From positions 2,666,001-2,730,000 of the forward strand of contig JAYKYS010000007.1 of NCBI GenBank assembly GCA_036924285.1: a stretch of 64,000 bases of DNA. Reading direction: 5' to 3'. This document shows, piece by piece, positions 53,570 through 64,000 of the stretch; positions within the stretch are counted from its first letter, which is position 1, and every line of letters starts with the position of its first letter. Both the position numbers and the translations under genes were made by a program. Origin of the DNA: Asterella californica. Its lineage: Eukaryota > Streptophyta > Marchantiopsida > Marchantiales > Aytoniaceae. The notes under the pieces are model-generated. The model did not search any database. It saw only the letters and a list, made by a program, of their open reading frames with translations, and had not been told where the DNA came from.

Positions 53570-55416
53570 TATAGGATTTTGCGTGAAGGATGCCAACAAA
53601 ACGTAAGGTTCCTGGCTGTGGAGATGTAGTGTGCTGAACAAAGAACAAGAAAGAAGAAACACAAGCACGTAAACGAATGTCGCTATATATACCAACTCTC
53701 AACGCATATACACTGCCGATTCTTTCTCTTAAGAACTCAAGACTGAAAACAGACTAGAGCGGTCTGTACTCTGCTTCAAAATCCTCTACAACGAGTCTTT
53801 AAATCTCAGCCCGGACCCAAAACTATCGAAGCGTAGCTCAAAGCAAGAGAAATATCCCTTTGCTAACAAAAAGAGCTCCCTTAGTATCACACGATTCAAA
53901 CCCAAGTCCAAACAATGTTCATGTACAAGCTCTTAGCTAAAGCTAGCTACCACAAGCTGTGCATAACCAACTAGAACTCCAACGAACTAAAAAAGATAAA
54001 AATCTTGACGAAGGAACCGAAAAAGATCTATCTAAGAACTTTCTTCTTTCGCCAAACGGTCTTCAGATGTCTATAAGGTTTTCTTCCTTGACTCCGTTGG
54101 CCCAAGAAACCTTCAGATCCGATTCCCAACAGTCGAGATATCGTCGATTTTTTATCGCAGGTGACCGAACTTTCAAAAACTCCTCCCTGCGGCTTAAAAC
54201 TGCACACACCGCTCAAACGGATCGTCTGATCTGATATCCGTCTTCTCTGGTAGGTAGATCTAGCTATCCTTAACCCAACGAGACTCCAAAAAGACGTTTG
54301 GAGTTCTTGTCGCAAAACCACGCAAGAAATTTGATCGTAAGATACAAAAAACTGACGTAAATCCACTCCTTGTAGCTCAAACTCGCTCACCACATCCAAA
54401 CCAACAACCCAAACCACATACGATCTTCTCCTATGTGTAGATGAAGACTCCTTGATCGCTTAGGCACCAAGAACGAAGAACTTGACTCACCGATCGCGAA
54501 AAACAACCAAATTTCAAGTGGTAGACGATAAAAAATCTGACGCAATCGCTTCCATGCGAGCCAATTTCACTCAGAACTCTCAAACCGTCCGATGAAACTT
54601 CGTATCGTCTTTAATTTCCTGAAGAACTCGGCGTTTTGATCCCGGTGGATCCAAGGACAACAAGTTTGGACTCCGGAACGGACCGAACGGTCCAACTCTC
54701 CTTCATAAATTACTAAAGCACTCCAAATCTCCTTCCTGCGTCTCAGTTTCTCTCCAGTACACACTCTCCGATTCATCTCTTCACGAAATGTCTTAACCAA
54801 CGTAGCTTCCACAAATCTGAACCTAATGACACCTTGCGCGCATGCACTGGACTTCCTAATTCTCCAAACCGTCCACCGACAAGTCGTAAGAACAAGCTAG
54901 CCCTTTAAGCAGCCCCCTTACGTTTGTCACAGTACGTACCAGTTTTCTCAGATAATGAGGAACCAAGCTCTTTGCGTCTTTAGTATAGTGCTTGGAGCTA
55001 CAAATACCCAGTCAGCAAAAGTAAACTAGGACTTAGCTTGATTTTCTCTTTTGAGTCTCGTAACTTCTCCACTAAGCGTCCAAATGAAATAGACAAAGTG
55101 ACATGGAAAGCTGACAATGAGCTCTACCCATTGATGCGATTAAAGTGAAGATCCGAAGTCGTGCCAAAAGTCTGTAAGCTGGATCCTAGCTTGTTTTATC
55201 CATCTTTCGAATCTCGTAACTTCTCCACTAGACATCCAAATGAAGTAGACAATGTGCTTATCGAAAGTTGACAACGAGCTCTATCCATTGATGAGATGAA
55301 AGTGAAGATCTGAAGTTGTGCCAAAAGTCTCATTTTTGGTCCCATGAGCGTCTTTGGAGCGATAATGATAAACATCGGAATATATTTTCAGGTAGAAGAC
55401 GGTCCACGACACGACA
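53570..55416 (-). repeat. 3' LTR of the gag-protease element
   Basis: On the minus strand it starts TGTCGTGTCGTGGACC at 55416 and ends near AAAATCC at 53570. Its last bases (TATA in place of CAACA) are mutated relative to the partner. A TATATATA box (about 53683-53690, minus) leaves about 110 bp of R-U5. Internally, two ~130-bp direct repeats (about 55058-55185 and 55195-55325) share GTAACTTCTCCACTA and CCAAATGAA(A/G)TAGACAA. Confidence 0.75.
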
Positions 55417-55898
55417 TCCACCTTCTCTAAACTTGTGCATCCTCCGGTATGCACCAGAGATATCACCCAAAGAGTGGACTGACACGCACTTCTTCTTGTC
55501 GTCCTACTTCTCAGTAGGTAACCTCATTTTCAAGCTCTTTTGCATAATCCTCATTCTCAAACCGAAACACTGTCAAGATATTTGCTAGATCGACCTCCTC
55601 ATCTCTCTTTTTTAAAATCTTGACATTTACCTGCTTCCTGGTATCTTCAAGCTCGTTTCGTCCAGCTCTTGCAGGGCGTAAGTTGCGTTGTCATGAACTT
55701 TCTTCACCACACTCTGAAACCCCAACAAACCTTGTATAAAAGGCACTTTCTCCTTCAAGCGAGAGTACCTTCTCTTGCGCATCACCACAATCCCACTCTA
55801 TAGTGGTACTTAACAAAAATCCTTGAAATCTTCACTCACCCTTGGAAGCGATTTCTCCCTCAGATGATCTCGATTGTGCTCGTGATTGGACGGTACAG

Positions 55899-56699
55899 TC
55901 AAGAATTATACCACCCTTTTTCCATCTTGACTTCAGATCCTAGCATAAGCAGATTTGTCGTTAGTATCCTCGTCTCCATCCGAGTAGCTGTGATGAAAGG
56001 TTGATCAAGAATGAACGGGTATGATGTTGCTTCTTGAACAAAGAAGTTTTGCTCGATAGCAACATCACCTATGTGCACTCTAATGTCTGAAAAAGCTCCA
56101 TACAAATCTTCTCTTGTGTTGTTGGCTGCTCTTATGACCCACCCATGCTCTGTGTCGATCGTCGACTTCTTCTTCTTGTACAACTCTTTCGACATGATGT
56201 TGATTCTTGATCCATGGTCAATTAGAGCAACCACCGGCTCATCCAAGTCTCCGATCCTCACCAGCGTCTCCATCATAGCTCGAGTCCAGTGACTGTAATG
56301 ACTTGAGCTTTGCTTCCCATCCTCCTCTTCATCCTCAAAATATACCTTGCATTTTCGATCTCTTTTTTCCTCTAAAGAATAAACAATGGACTTTGCAAAC
56401 TCTTTCTCCTCATCCCCAGACATCCTAGTATCCAAGGCATGCGATAAACCAATCTCACCCGTAATCTGTTGTTTCTGTTTGATGATGTCGATGATGACAT
56501 CATGAAACTCACGCTTAGCAATGTCTAGAACTTCTCTCAAAATAAACTCCACCTTCGCATTCAAAATGCGATCTTCCAAGACCCCCTTCAAGTCTGTTGA
56601 AGCTTCGATGTCCGACTGCAGTATGTAGGCAGCTGACTTATCCTTCTCCTTCTGAGACTCCTTTGCTCTTTCTTTCGATGTAGAAGGAGCATCATCCAT
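55899..56699 (-). CDS. retrotransposon protease region
   Basis: 266 codons on the minus strand. The N-terminal part is charged and probably links gag to protease. The region from about residue 135 has the aspartic-protease motif VVALIDHGSRINIMSKELY, followed by TEHGWVIRAANN, LYGAFSDIRVHIGDVAIEQN, FFVQEATSYPFIL and QPFITATRMET. DHGS replaces D(S/T)G; as I recall, relatives in the same Ty3 subgroup also have DHGS. The frame ends at 55899, about 480 bp before the LTR, with no RT after it. It may still be a working protease or simply the last open piece of a gag-protease gene. Confidence 0.75.
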   Translation of the reverse strand: MDDAPSTSKERAKESQKEKDKSAAYILQSDIEASTDLKGVLEDRILNAKVEFILREVLDIAKREFHDVIIDIIKQKQQITGEIGLSHALDTRMSGDEEKEFAKSIVYSLEEKRDRKCKVYFEDEEEDGKQSSSHYSHWTRAMMETLVRIGDLDEPVVALIDHGSRINIMSKELYKKKKSTIDTEHGWVIRAANNTREDLYGAFSDIRVHIGDVAIEQNFFVQEATSYPFILDQPFITATRMETRILTTNLLMLGSEVKMEKGWYNS

Positions 56700-56879
56700 C
56701 GGTAGATCTTGAGCTCCTGCCCGAAGCTCTTGACGAACCTTCTCCTCTCGAATCTATCTCTTTGAAGAAGTTCATTCCCCTGCATCCTCTGAATCTCGTC
56801 TTCTCTTCTCTTTCAACAACACTTCGTGCTGGTTCTTGGCGATGTAAGCATGCACCGATAGCGCTTCTATCGGATCTTC

Positions 56880-57988
56880 TCATCCAATATCCTTTCTGAT
56901 CGTAGCAACTGTCCTCAATAATGTCTCACATGTCATCTTTCCTTTTTGTTTAATGGAGATGACAGATGAACACAATCCACTCGGCTCAACATGCTCGTTA
57001 AAACTCCTCTCAGCTTGATCCTCAACTCTTGTGCCGTATGTTTCAGCTTCCATAATTGCAATTACTTGCGCTGATAAGTGATCCTCAACCAACTTTTTCA
57101 TCCCTCCTCTGCCAAAGTTGGTCTGAAGAAGTGCACTGATATCTCAATGCCACTTTCCATCCTTCCAGAAGATCACTCCTTGTTGCAAGATATCAGTGAA
57201 CTCTTTACAATCTCTTCGTGGATGATCTGTATCATCGCATCAGATACATCGTTGGATCCAGCCTTGCTTCTCAAACGGTTTTGCTCCGCTTGTAGACCTC
57301 TTCTCTTCCAATCTTATGAGCTTGATCTGCAGATCTCACATTCCACGCATGATCTCCTCAAGGTTTGAATCATCCTTCTTCGGAGATACTACAGATGCTT
57401 GGGCAACCGGAACAATTGGAGCAACTGGTACCATTTGTCTAGCAACAGGAACCACTGGTCAAACCACAGGAACAGGTGCTACAGCAGTCGGTGTTGGTGC
57501 CAGTCTCCTAACATGAACCTTCTCTCTGCGTCGCTCCCTCTTGATAAGTAGACCAACAGCTTCTTCAACCTTCTTCCAACTACTGATCCAATCATCGTCT
57601 TCCTCCCGATCCTCCAGAAGTACCTCAAGCTTCTCTTGTAGCTTCTCATCTGCAGCCCGAGTTAGCATTTTAACAAGATCTCTAATCTCTGGAGTTACTG
57701 CCAACTCAAACGTCTCAATCATCTCATCTTCTGATACCCGGTTCAACTCCATCTTCTTCACATAATTCTCAAATATCTTGAAACATCTCTCTCATTGAAC
57801 TGGTCAATCTTGCTGACCATCGCTTGAAACGCTTTGATTGCCAAAGCTTCCTTTCGCTCATCGAACTGTTGCTGTCACAAGAACATCGTGAAAGCTTGAA
57901 ACATCGATGCAGTCGTCGGATCCAGCTGCACCTTTGGCAATCCATCCGAACCACTAGCTCCGTTCTCATCACCGTTCTCGTCCTCGCT
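56880..57988 (-). pseudogene. decayed gag of the non-autonomous element
   Basis: An ATG near 57990 (MSEDENGDENGASG) opens a frame that soon meets TGA. The next recognisable pieces are DQFNERDVSRYLR and, after a frameshift, 57459-57761 (KKMELNRVSEDEMIETFEL, LVKMLTRAADEKLQEKLEVL). This is the gag pattern found with the DHGS-type protease family. A Thr/Val/Pro-rich spacer follows (near 57380-57490), then fragments to about 56880. No CCHC knuckle was located. Confidence 0.6.
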
Positions 57989-58072
57989 CATGATTGTCAA
58001 TCTCTTCTTCAACGTTCAAACACAAAAGAAATCTCCACCCCGGACCTTCACGTCGAGTTCACCACCGTATCG

Positions 58073-59892
58073 TGTTGGATTTTGCGTGAAGGATGTCCAG
58101 CAAAATGCGAGGTTCTTGACTGTGGAGATGTAGTGTGCTGAACAGAGAACAAGAAAGAGAAATACAAGCACGAGAACGAACGTCGTTATATATACCAACT
58201 CTCAACGCATATACATTGCCGATTCTTTCTCTTAAGAACTCAAGACTGAAAAACTGACCAGAGCGGTCTGTACTCTACTTCAAAAGCCTCTACAACGAGT
58301 CTCTAAATCTCAGCCTTGACCCAAAACTATCGAAACGTAGCTCAGAGCAAGAAAAACATCCTTTTGCTAATAAAAAGAGCTCCCTTTGTATTACACGATT
58401 CAGACCCAAGTCCAGACAATGTTCATGTAAAGCTCTTAGCTAAAGCTAGCTACCACAAGCTGTACATAACCAACTAGAATTCCAACAAACTAAAAAAAGT
58501 GAAAATCGTAGCGAAAGAACCGAAAAGGATCTATCTGAGAACTTTCTTCTTTCATCAAATGATCTTCAGATGTCGATAAGGTTTTTTTCCCTGACTCCGT
58601 TGACCCAAGAAACCTTTAGATCCGGTTCCCAACAGCCGTGATATCGTCGGTTTTCGGATCGCAGGTGACGGAACTTTCATAAACTCCTCCATGCGGCTTA
58701 AAATCACACACATCGCTCAAACGGATCGTCTATTCTGATATCCGTCTTCTCTGGTAGATAGATCTAGCTATCTTGAACCCAACGAGACTCCAAACAAACC
58801 GTTTGGAGTTCCCCTCGCAAAACCACGCAAGAAATTTGATCGTAGGATGTAAAAAATTGACGTAAATCGACTCCCTACCGCTCAAACTCGCTCACCACAT
58901 CCAAACCAACAACCCAATCCACATACGGTCTTCTCTTAGGTGTAGATGAAGACTCTCTGATCGCGTGGACACCAAGAACGAAGAACAACCAAATTTCTGA
59001 TCGCATGCGATGAAAAATCTGACGCAAGCGCTTCCTTGCGGGTCAATTTCACTCAGAACTCTCAAACCACTCGATGAAACTTCGTCTTCAATTTCCTGAA
59101 GAACTCGGCGTTCTGATCCTGATGGATCCAAGGACAACAAGTTTAGACTCCGGAACGGTCCGAACGGTCCAACTCTCCTTCACATGTCACTGAAACACTC
59201 CAAATCTTTTTCCTGCGTCTCAATTTCCCCCAGTACACACTCTCCGATCCGTCTTTTCACGAACCGTCTTAACCAACACGTAGCCTGCACAGATCTGAAC
59301 CTAATGACACCTTGCGCGCATGCATTAGACTTTCTAATTCTCCAAATCGTTCACCGAAATGTCGCAAAAATAAGCTAACCCCTTAAGCAGCCCCCTTACG
59401 TCAGTCACGGTATGTACCAGTTTCAGATAATGAGGAGCAAGCCCCTTGCGTCCTTAGTATAGTGCATGGAGCTACAAATACGCAATCAACAAAAGTAAAC
59501 TAAGACCTAGATTGATTTTCTTTTCTTTCGAGTCTCGTAACTTCTCCATTAAACGTCCAAATGAAGTAGACAAAGTGCCTATGGAAAGCTGACAACGAGC
59601 TCTGCCCATTGATGCGATGAAAGTGAAGATCTGAAGTCGTGCCAAAAGCTCGTAAGCTGAGGCCTAGCTTGTTTAACCATCTTTTGAATCTCGTAACTTC
59701 TCCATTAGACGTCCAAATGAAGTAGACAAAGTGCTTATGAAAAGTTGACAACGAGCTCTATCCATTGATGGGATGAAATTGAAGATCCGAAGTTGTATCA
59801 AAAGTCTCATTTTTTATCCCATGAGCGTCTTTGGAGCGATAATGATAACTTCGGAATAGATTTTCAGATAGAAGACGGTCCACGACACGACA
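58073..59892 (-). repeat. 5' LTR of the gag-protease element
   Basis: On the minus strand it runs TGTCGTGTCGTGG (59892) to AATCCAACA (58073). It matches the other LTR throughout with scattered substitutions and small indels. A TATATATA box is at about 58190. After the LTR, on the minus strand, TGGTGAACTCGACG follows at an 8-nt gap and may be the primer site; the tRNA is not identified. It also contains two ~130-bp direct repeats (about 59530-59655 and 59690-59800). Confidence 0.75.
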
Positions 59893-60790
59893 ATTGGACA
59901 TCACTTCAAGCAGGTTCTCCATGCGCTCTTAGTGGATCTTTCCATGTCACGAGATACTAGAGCTCGATTCCGCTCTTGTTCGGACAAGGACGTAGGCTCT
60001 TGATTCATAGCTCGATCTTGCATTAGAGCGTTTCGACTCGCACCGACTATCTTCTCTACAGCGATGAGGTTCCGTCAAGACTTAGTCCAGCCTGTTACTT
60101 CGACACTGTCCATCTGTGAGTGCGGTGTTTGGCTCGACACTTTGCTCACTGTCCTCACGATGGAGAGCAGATGTCATTAGAGACGTCGTGTTTGTCTTAG
60201 CACGGGAGAGCGATCACATGACGTGGAGAGAGCATTGATATGTCTTTCAGACGGGAAGATCAGTGAGAACTGATCTGTACATGATGAGAGAGAATCAGGT
60301 CTTAGTGACAGATGTGATTCTCACGAATCCGACACGAGACTCAGTGACGGCACAAGTAATCACTCATTTTTTACGATGGGTTGCAAGCACAACGACAACA
60401 ACGAAGATGACCAAGTATAGGAGTATGCAGATGAGACACCGCTTCATCTCTTTAGCCTTGGAGATATACGGATCGATAGTTTTGGAGTTCGACGTCTTCT
60501 TTCGAGATTGTGCTAGAGTCTATCATAAGAGACGTCAGTGGTATCACTTTCTCTTTCTTTTTGTATTATGTTTTTCAGACAGCGAGTTTTCATTGATTTA
60601 CAAAGAGTTTTAGCAAGCGCGGTCCACAAGAGAGCAATTGCAGTAGCGATGCTACTTCATGTGCAGCTGTTGTATGCAAGAGTTCTGACATATCTGTGTC
60701 TTATATTATAAGTGCAGTAAGCAACCTTAGAGCTACTGATAACGGGGTTTAGCCCCTCTGTTCTTCCCTTCGGGGCGTTTGTTTCTCTTC
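59893..60790 (+). pseudogene. reverse-transcriptase element, segment 3 of 3
   Basis: Resumes after the LTR with GGACATCACTTCAAGCAGG and matches 28455-29380: GATACTAGAGCTCGATTCCG, CGACTATCTTCTCTACA, TGACAGATGTGATTCTCA, AAGCGCGGTCCACA, TTGTATGCAAGAGTT. The frame at 60263-60613 is a remnant (ALEIYGSIVLEFDVFF). It ends near 60790, where similarity to the copy at 29.4 kb fades. Confidence 0.75.
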
Positions 60791-62132
60791 GGCTCCTTCT
60801 TTCCCTTTTCCCTTGTTAGACTTGATGGGGTCTTTCCATCCATTACTATTCATTGCGTCGCGTGTTCTCTTGCAATCGAATTACGGGGCTCTCCCGATTT
60901 ATCTCCTTTTCTGCTTTCCGGCTTTGCGGGGGAATTTCCGGAATTCCGGATCCTTCCTGTTTTCCGGTTTTCACAGGACTCCATCCGCACGTTTCGCTAC
61001 TTTTTCACAATCGAGTAAAAAGCTATGGTATGGCATAGGAAAAACCTCTCCTTAGAACATTTGTCCCACGACAAATGGCATAAGTGAACCGCTGCCGGAG
61101 ATGTGACACTATTTGCAGACTTACCGTGTAGTGCTTCTGATCACCTCAACAGTGATCACCTCTATATCTGCAATACAAATATTGCTGGCAACATTCCTCG
61201 CATTTTCTCCCTCTGCAGAGGTGCCAATGAACCCAACAGGTCATCAAATTTTGAATGAAGGCACTGAAAGATCTCAACGATTAAAAGAAAGAGTATTTGT
61301 TTTGTCAACGATAGATGTAGTATGTGAAAAGTACGAAGACAGCTCTTTTGCACTCCGTAGGTAGAGAGGAAGCGTACAATACCTCCTGCAATCAAATTCA
61401 CTTCCAATATACACCTGATGCTTACTTGGAAGTAGGTTAACTTTCTTTGGAGAGGAAGTCCGCACAGCCACCTTATGTAGGTGGTGTCTCAGTCTCCATG
61501 CCCTTCCAAGTAAGGATTAAAGTGTGAAAACACTTCCGAAAATGGGAGTAACGAGGTGTGCTAATCTTTCCTCGCAAGTGGGAACAATCGACACAGAAGG
61601 AGTAGTGTTACACTCTGATCCGGAGCGAATGAAGCAACTTAACATTCTCGCAGAAGTAACTATAGAGGGGAACGCATGTCTGGCTTCGGCAACCTAGGAA
61701 TAAAAAGAACAATGCACACGAGTGTCTGTGGAAGTTAGAAAGGAAAGTAATCCAAATAGTTTATATACTTTCTTCCCTAGCCTGTTAAGTACTCTACTAA
61801 CGATAAAACCTTTTGGGCTCATTCTTTAAAACTGAACTGCTCGAATCGACGCTTCGCGTTCTTCATCCGCTTAGAACTATGTAGCTGCAGTAAGCCTAAA
61901 GTTACCTCTAGGGAAGAAAATATATGCCAGTCACTCCCAGTCGTGCCAAAATCACTTGCGCGTCAACAGCAGACAGTCATCAGCAGTTATCTTCAAGTTG
62001 GAAATTACAATGTACAACCGATCGATGTATAAGACAAGTTTCATGGGTTTCAACCTTGCATCATTTTCGTGAAGGAGAATGAGGAGTTTCCGTTTCTAAA
62101 TCTGCATAGCTCCACTAAAGTTACATTCATTG
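60791..62132. other. intergenic and 3' flank of the transporter
   Basis: Frames at 60779-61055 (plus, three overlapping phases) and 61113-61471 have no recognisable domain. The part nearest 62133 is presumably the 3' untranslated region of the minus-strand transporter gene. No RNA gene or repeat was recognised. Confidence 0.45.
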
Positions 62133-63593
62133 TCATTTTTGACTCTTCCCGTCGATCGTCACTCCGGGCGCAGCATACAGCAGGCCTGATTCTTCCTCAG
62201 ACTTGGAAAACGAAGTCTCATTATCTACTATGTTCACGAAGTTCATCCACCGATGCTCCCTCATGTACTCAAGGGCAGGATAAATAATACATCCAAGCAG
62301 AGACAGCAGAATGGCAAATATTATCGTCTTCATGGAGGCCACGAACATGACGATGAGAAGGAAGAAGGAGGGTATCATCAACAAAATAGTGATACCCACA
62401 GTGCCCATAGGGATGACGAAAGGTCGGGGGAGCTCTGGTTGCTTCATCCTCAGCTGAATAAAAGCCGCAAACTCGAGAAGCATACCGAGACAGTAGAGAA
62501 AATTGAGGCACTCAACTATCTCTTGGAAACTCATCCATGACAGCAGAATCACACCAGTGGCAGAGCACAGGATGCCGAGCACCGGGGTTCCGTGCTTAGA
62601 TCTGTAGGCAAAAACCTGAGGCAACATTCCAAGCTCCCCCATTCCGAGCAGCTGATAGGAGTCGCTACTCATCTCTGCTTGGAAGAGACCCAAATTCGAC
62701 ATGGCAGCTGCAACTGTTATCCACCATGCCAATCCTACTCCTCCTACGGCCAGACCAACCTCGGCGAAATAACCGTCCTCCCATTCCGAAGGCTTGCTTT
62801 CAACCGCTCCAGTTCCTGCTAACAACGGGAGGAGATAAGCTAACATCACAAGAACACCGGCCAGCCCCAGAGCCTTGGGAAAAGTTTTCCTGGGCTGGTC
62901 CACTTCTCCAGCCAAAGTGCTGGCAGAGTCCCAATAGTTCAAATTCCAGAACAGGTTGTTCAAATACCCTCGCCAGTCTACAGTCGCCAAATTCACTACC
63001 AGCCATCTCTCTGGCTTGATTCGAGGGACTGCCAGGACTGCGAGGACGATGAACGGAAGTAAGGAGAACACTGTAAGGGCAACAGCGGTGTATCCGACGA
63101 TGGTCAAGCCTCGATAGTTGAGGTATGTGAGGAGAGCTGTGATCACGAGGAGGGCAATTATCCTAGCGGGGCCATTGGCGAAGATCGGGATCCCCCGCTT
63201 GAGGTAGTCTAGGAAAAGAACCGGATAAAGAGCATTGTCGATCACACCACTCAGCCATTTCCACCAGCCTTCCTGGAAACCCCAGAAATCCCCGAACGCC
63301 GCAGCAATCCAGACGACGTAGCCGCCATTCTCCGGAAAAGCAGTAGCCAATTCCGCTGTGACCAGAGCCTCCGGAACACTCCACAACAGAGGGAAAACGA
63401 TGAATCCTAAAAGAGTCAGAAGCGGCCCTCCTGCCCTCACTGAATCCTCAACGCCAAACGGGCCTCCCGACACTTCGTAAAAGATGAGAGCCACAAGGGG
63501 CAGCATCGAAAGCTTGGCGTGCCCTCCATGCCCCGAAGACGCGAAGGGCTGCTTCGCAGCATCGGACGGCGGCTCATCCATGGATCCACTCAT
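62133..63593 (-). CDS. PUT: polyamine uptake transporter (PUT/LAT family)
   Basis: 486 aa from the ATG at 63593 (MSGSMDEPPSD); the open phase extends further only with GTG. It is an APC-superfamily carrier with about twelve membrane segments. The first has the family motif LIFYEVSGGPFGVEDSVRAG (about residues 35-54), the substrate-binding unwound helix. Other family blocks are VPEALVTAELATAFPENGGY, VVWIAAAFGDFWGFQEG, NLNYWDSASTLAGEVDQPRK, FQAEMSSDSYQLLGMGE and PRPFVIPMGT, with a hydrophilic C-terminal tail. Relatives (Arabidopsis PUT/RMV1/LAT proteins) take up putrescine and spermidine, and paraquat, by proton-coupled transport at the plasma membrane or endomembranes. Length is normal. It has no coding introns, which is common for this plant family. 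Which polyamine it prefers cannot be told. Confidence 0.93.
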   Translation of the reverse strand: MSGSMDEPPSDAAKQPFASSGHGGHAKLSMLPLVALIFYEVSGGPFGVEDSVRAGGPLLTLLGFIVFPLLWSVPEALVTAELATAFPENGGYVVWIAAAFGDFWGFQEGWWKWLSGVIDNALYPVLFLDYLKRGIPIFANGPARIIALLVITALLTYLNYRGLTIVGYTAVALTVFSLLPFIVLAVLAVPRIKPERWLVVNLATVDWRGYLNNLFWNLNYWDSASTLAGEVDQPRKTFPKALGLAGVLVMLAYLLPLLAGTGAVESKPSEWEDGYFAEVGLAVGGVGLAWWITVAAAMSNLGLFQAEMSSDSYQLLGMGELGMLPQVFAYRSKHGTPVLGILCSATGVILLSWMSFQEIVECLNFLYCLGMLLEFAAFIQLRMKQPELPRPFVIPMGTVGITILLMIPSFFLLIVMFVASMKTIIFAILLSLLGCIIYPALEYMREHRWMNFVNIVDNETSFSKSEEESGLLYAAPGVTIDGKSQK

Positions 63594-64000
63594 TCTTTTT
63601 CTACTTTGTCTTGTGGCTTCTTCTGCTGCCACCAGCGATCGATCAATCTCTTTGCTCACTATGCTGCAGACGAGATGGATGTGATCCGGCCGGTCGGTCT
63701 ATCCTATGACCTCAACCTGGACGAGTTACCTGTCGTCCACCCTGCCCGAGCGCCTTGCACTCCTCCGGAATTCCCAATTCTCCCATTCTCCCGCTCCATA
63801 ACCCACATACAAGTCGCTTCTGCCATCTGTTTCACTCAAATGCCGACCGCTCGTTTACTGTATATAGTTCATCGTCAAAGAACAGTAAACTCACTCACTC
63901 ACTCTCCGCTCAATCAATCATCCATGCAGGCGATGATGCAGAATAGCAAATGTCTCGTGATCGATAGGTCACTGGGCCAAAAGCTGATCTCGGCTGCTGC
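63594..64000 (-). promoter_or_regulatory. upstream region of the polyamine transporter
   Basis: A TATA-like CTATATA (63861-63867, minus) lies about 270 bp before the ATG, so transcription could begin near 63830. CACTCACTCACTC-type repeats lie upstream near 63890-63903. No other gene is seen to the window edge. Confidence 0.45.

Larger units (their letters stand above)
53570..59892 (-). mobile_element. non-autonomous LTR element carrying only gag and protease
   Basis: LTRs of about 1847 bp (53570-55416) and 1820 bp (58073-59892) flank an internal region of only 2656 bp. The internal part has a decayed gag and a protease frame on the minus strand, with no RT, RNase H or integrase. A purine-rich tract (AGAGAAGGTGGA, minus, about 55417-55428) abuts the lower LTR. 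No convincing target duplication was found (TACCG versus ATTGG). LTR divergence is clearly visible, so it is older than the chromovirus at 46617. The layout matches the TR-GAG class of plant non-autonomous elements. Confidence 0.75.

Noticed and set aside
53565..59897. Target-site duplication of the gag-protease element
   Set aside because: The flanking pentamers TACCG and ATTGG do not match, and the LTR edge at 53570 is mutated, so no duplication is claimed.
61450..61480. GAGAGGAAGTCCGCACAGCC, resembling the conserved P4 strand of RNase P RNA
   Set aside because: The partner ACAnnA/CRV-type strand and surrounding structure are missing; treated as a chance match.
63594..63659. 22-residue N-terminal extension of the polyamine transporter
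   Set aside because: It begins with GTG; the first ATG in phase is at 63593.

Overview
The window looks like nuclear DNA of a land plant, most likely a bryophyte, although the species cannot be named from sequence alone. Two host genes are clear. One is a full-length MOR1/XMAP215 microtubule polymerase read as a single open frame (19745-25774, +). The other is a polyamine-uptake (PUT/LAT family) transporter (62133-63593, -). A possible third host gene is suggested by a TATA box, telo-box leader and two short exons with plant-type splice sites at about 41.2-41.6 kb (-). Most of the rest is transposable-element sequence, much of it nested.

Left end (1-7974): a Ty3-type LTR element on the minus strand, with an unbroken gag-protease frame running off the left edge, an accessory zinc-knuckle frame, a tRNA-Asp-like primer binding site and a 799-bp 5' LTR. 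It interrupts an older plus-strand chromovirus, of which the end of RT, RNase H, integrase, chromodomain and 3' LTR remain. From 8.1 to 18.6 kb there is a decayed integrase end, an LTR-like repeat with a second copy at 30.4 kb, then AT-rich DNA with hairpins, tandem duplications and a 439-bp insertion flanked by an 18-bp duplication. MOR1 and its pyrimidine-rich leader occupy 18.65-25.8 kb.

From 27.4 to 60.8 kb the main theme is a non-LTR-type reverse transcriptase family present as four decayed copies: 27.4-29.4 (+), 32.5-33.0 (-), 35.5-37.7 (-), and 45.1-60.8 (+). The last copy is split by two LTR elements. The first is a 6167-bp chromovirus (46617-52783, -) with 507-bp LTRs differing at one base, a perfect 5-bp target duplication and a tRNA-iMet primer site. 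The second is a gag-protease-only, non-autonomous element (53570-59892, -) with LTRs of about 1.8 kb.

The strongest new observations are in the young chromovirus. Each LTR has three 53-bp repeats packed with GAA/TTC pentamers arranged as perfect heat-shock elements upstream of a TATA box. Its gag and pol frames are joined by a textbook -1 frameshift site: G_GGA_AAC, a 6-nt spacer and a 9-bp stem containing the gag stop. Its leader also carries two related small reading frames. Together these suggest a recently active, possibly heat-inducible retrotransposon, although this copy has two stop codons in pol.
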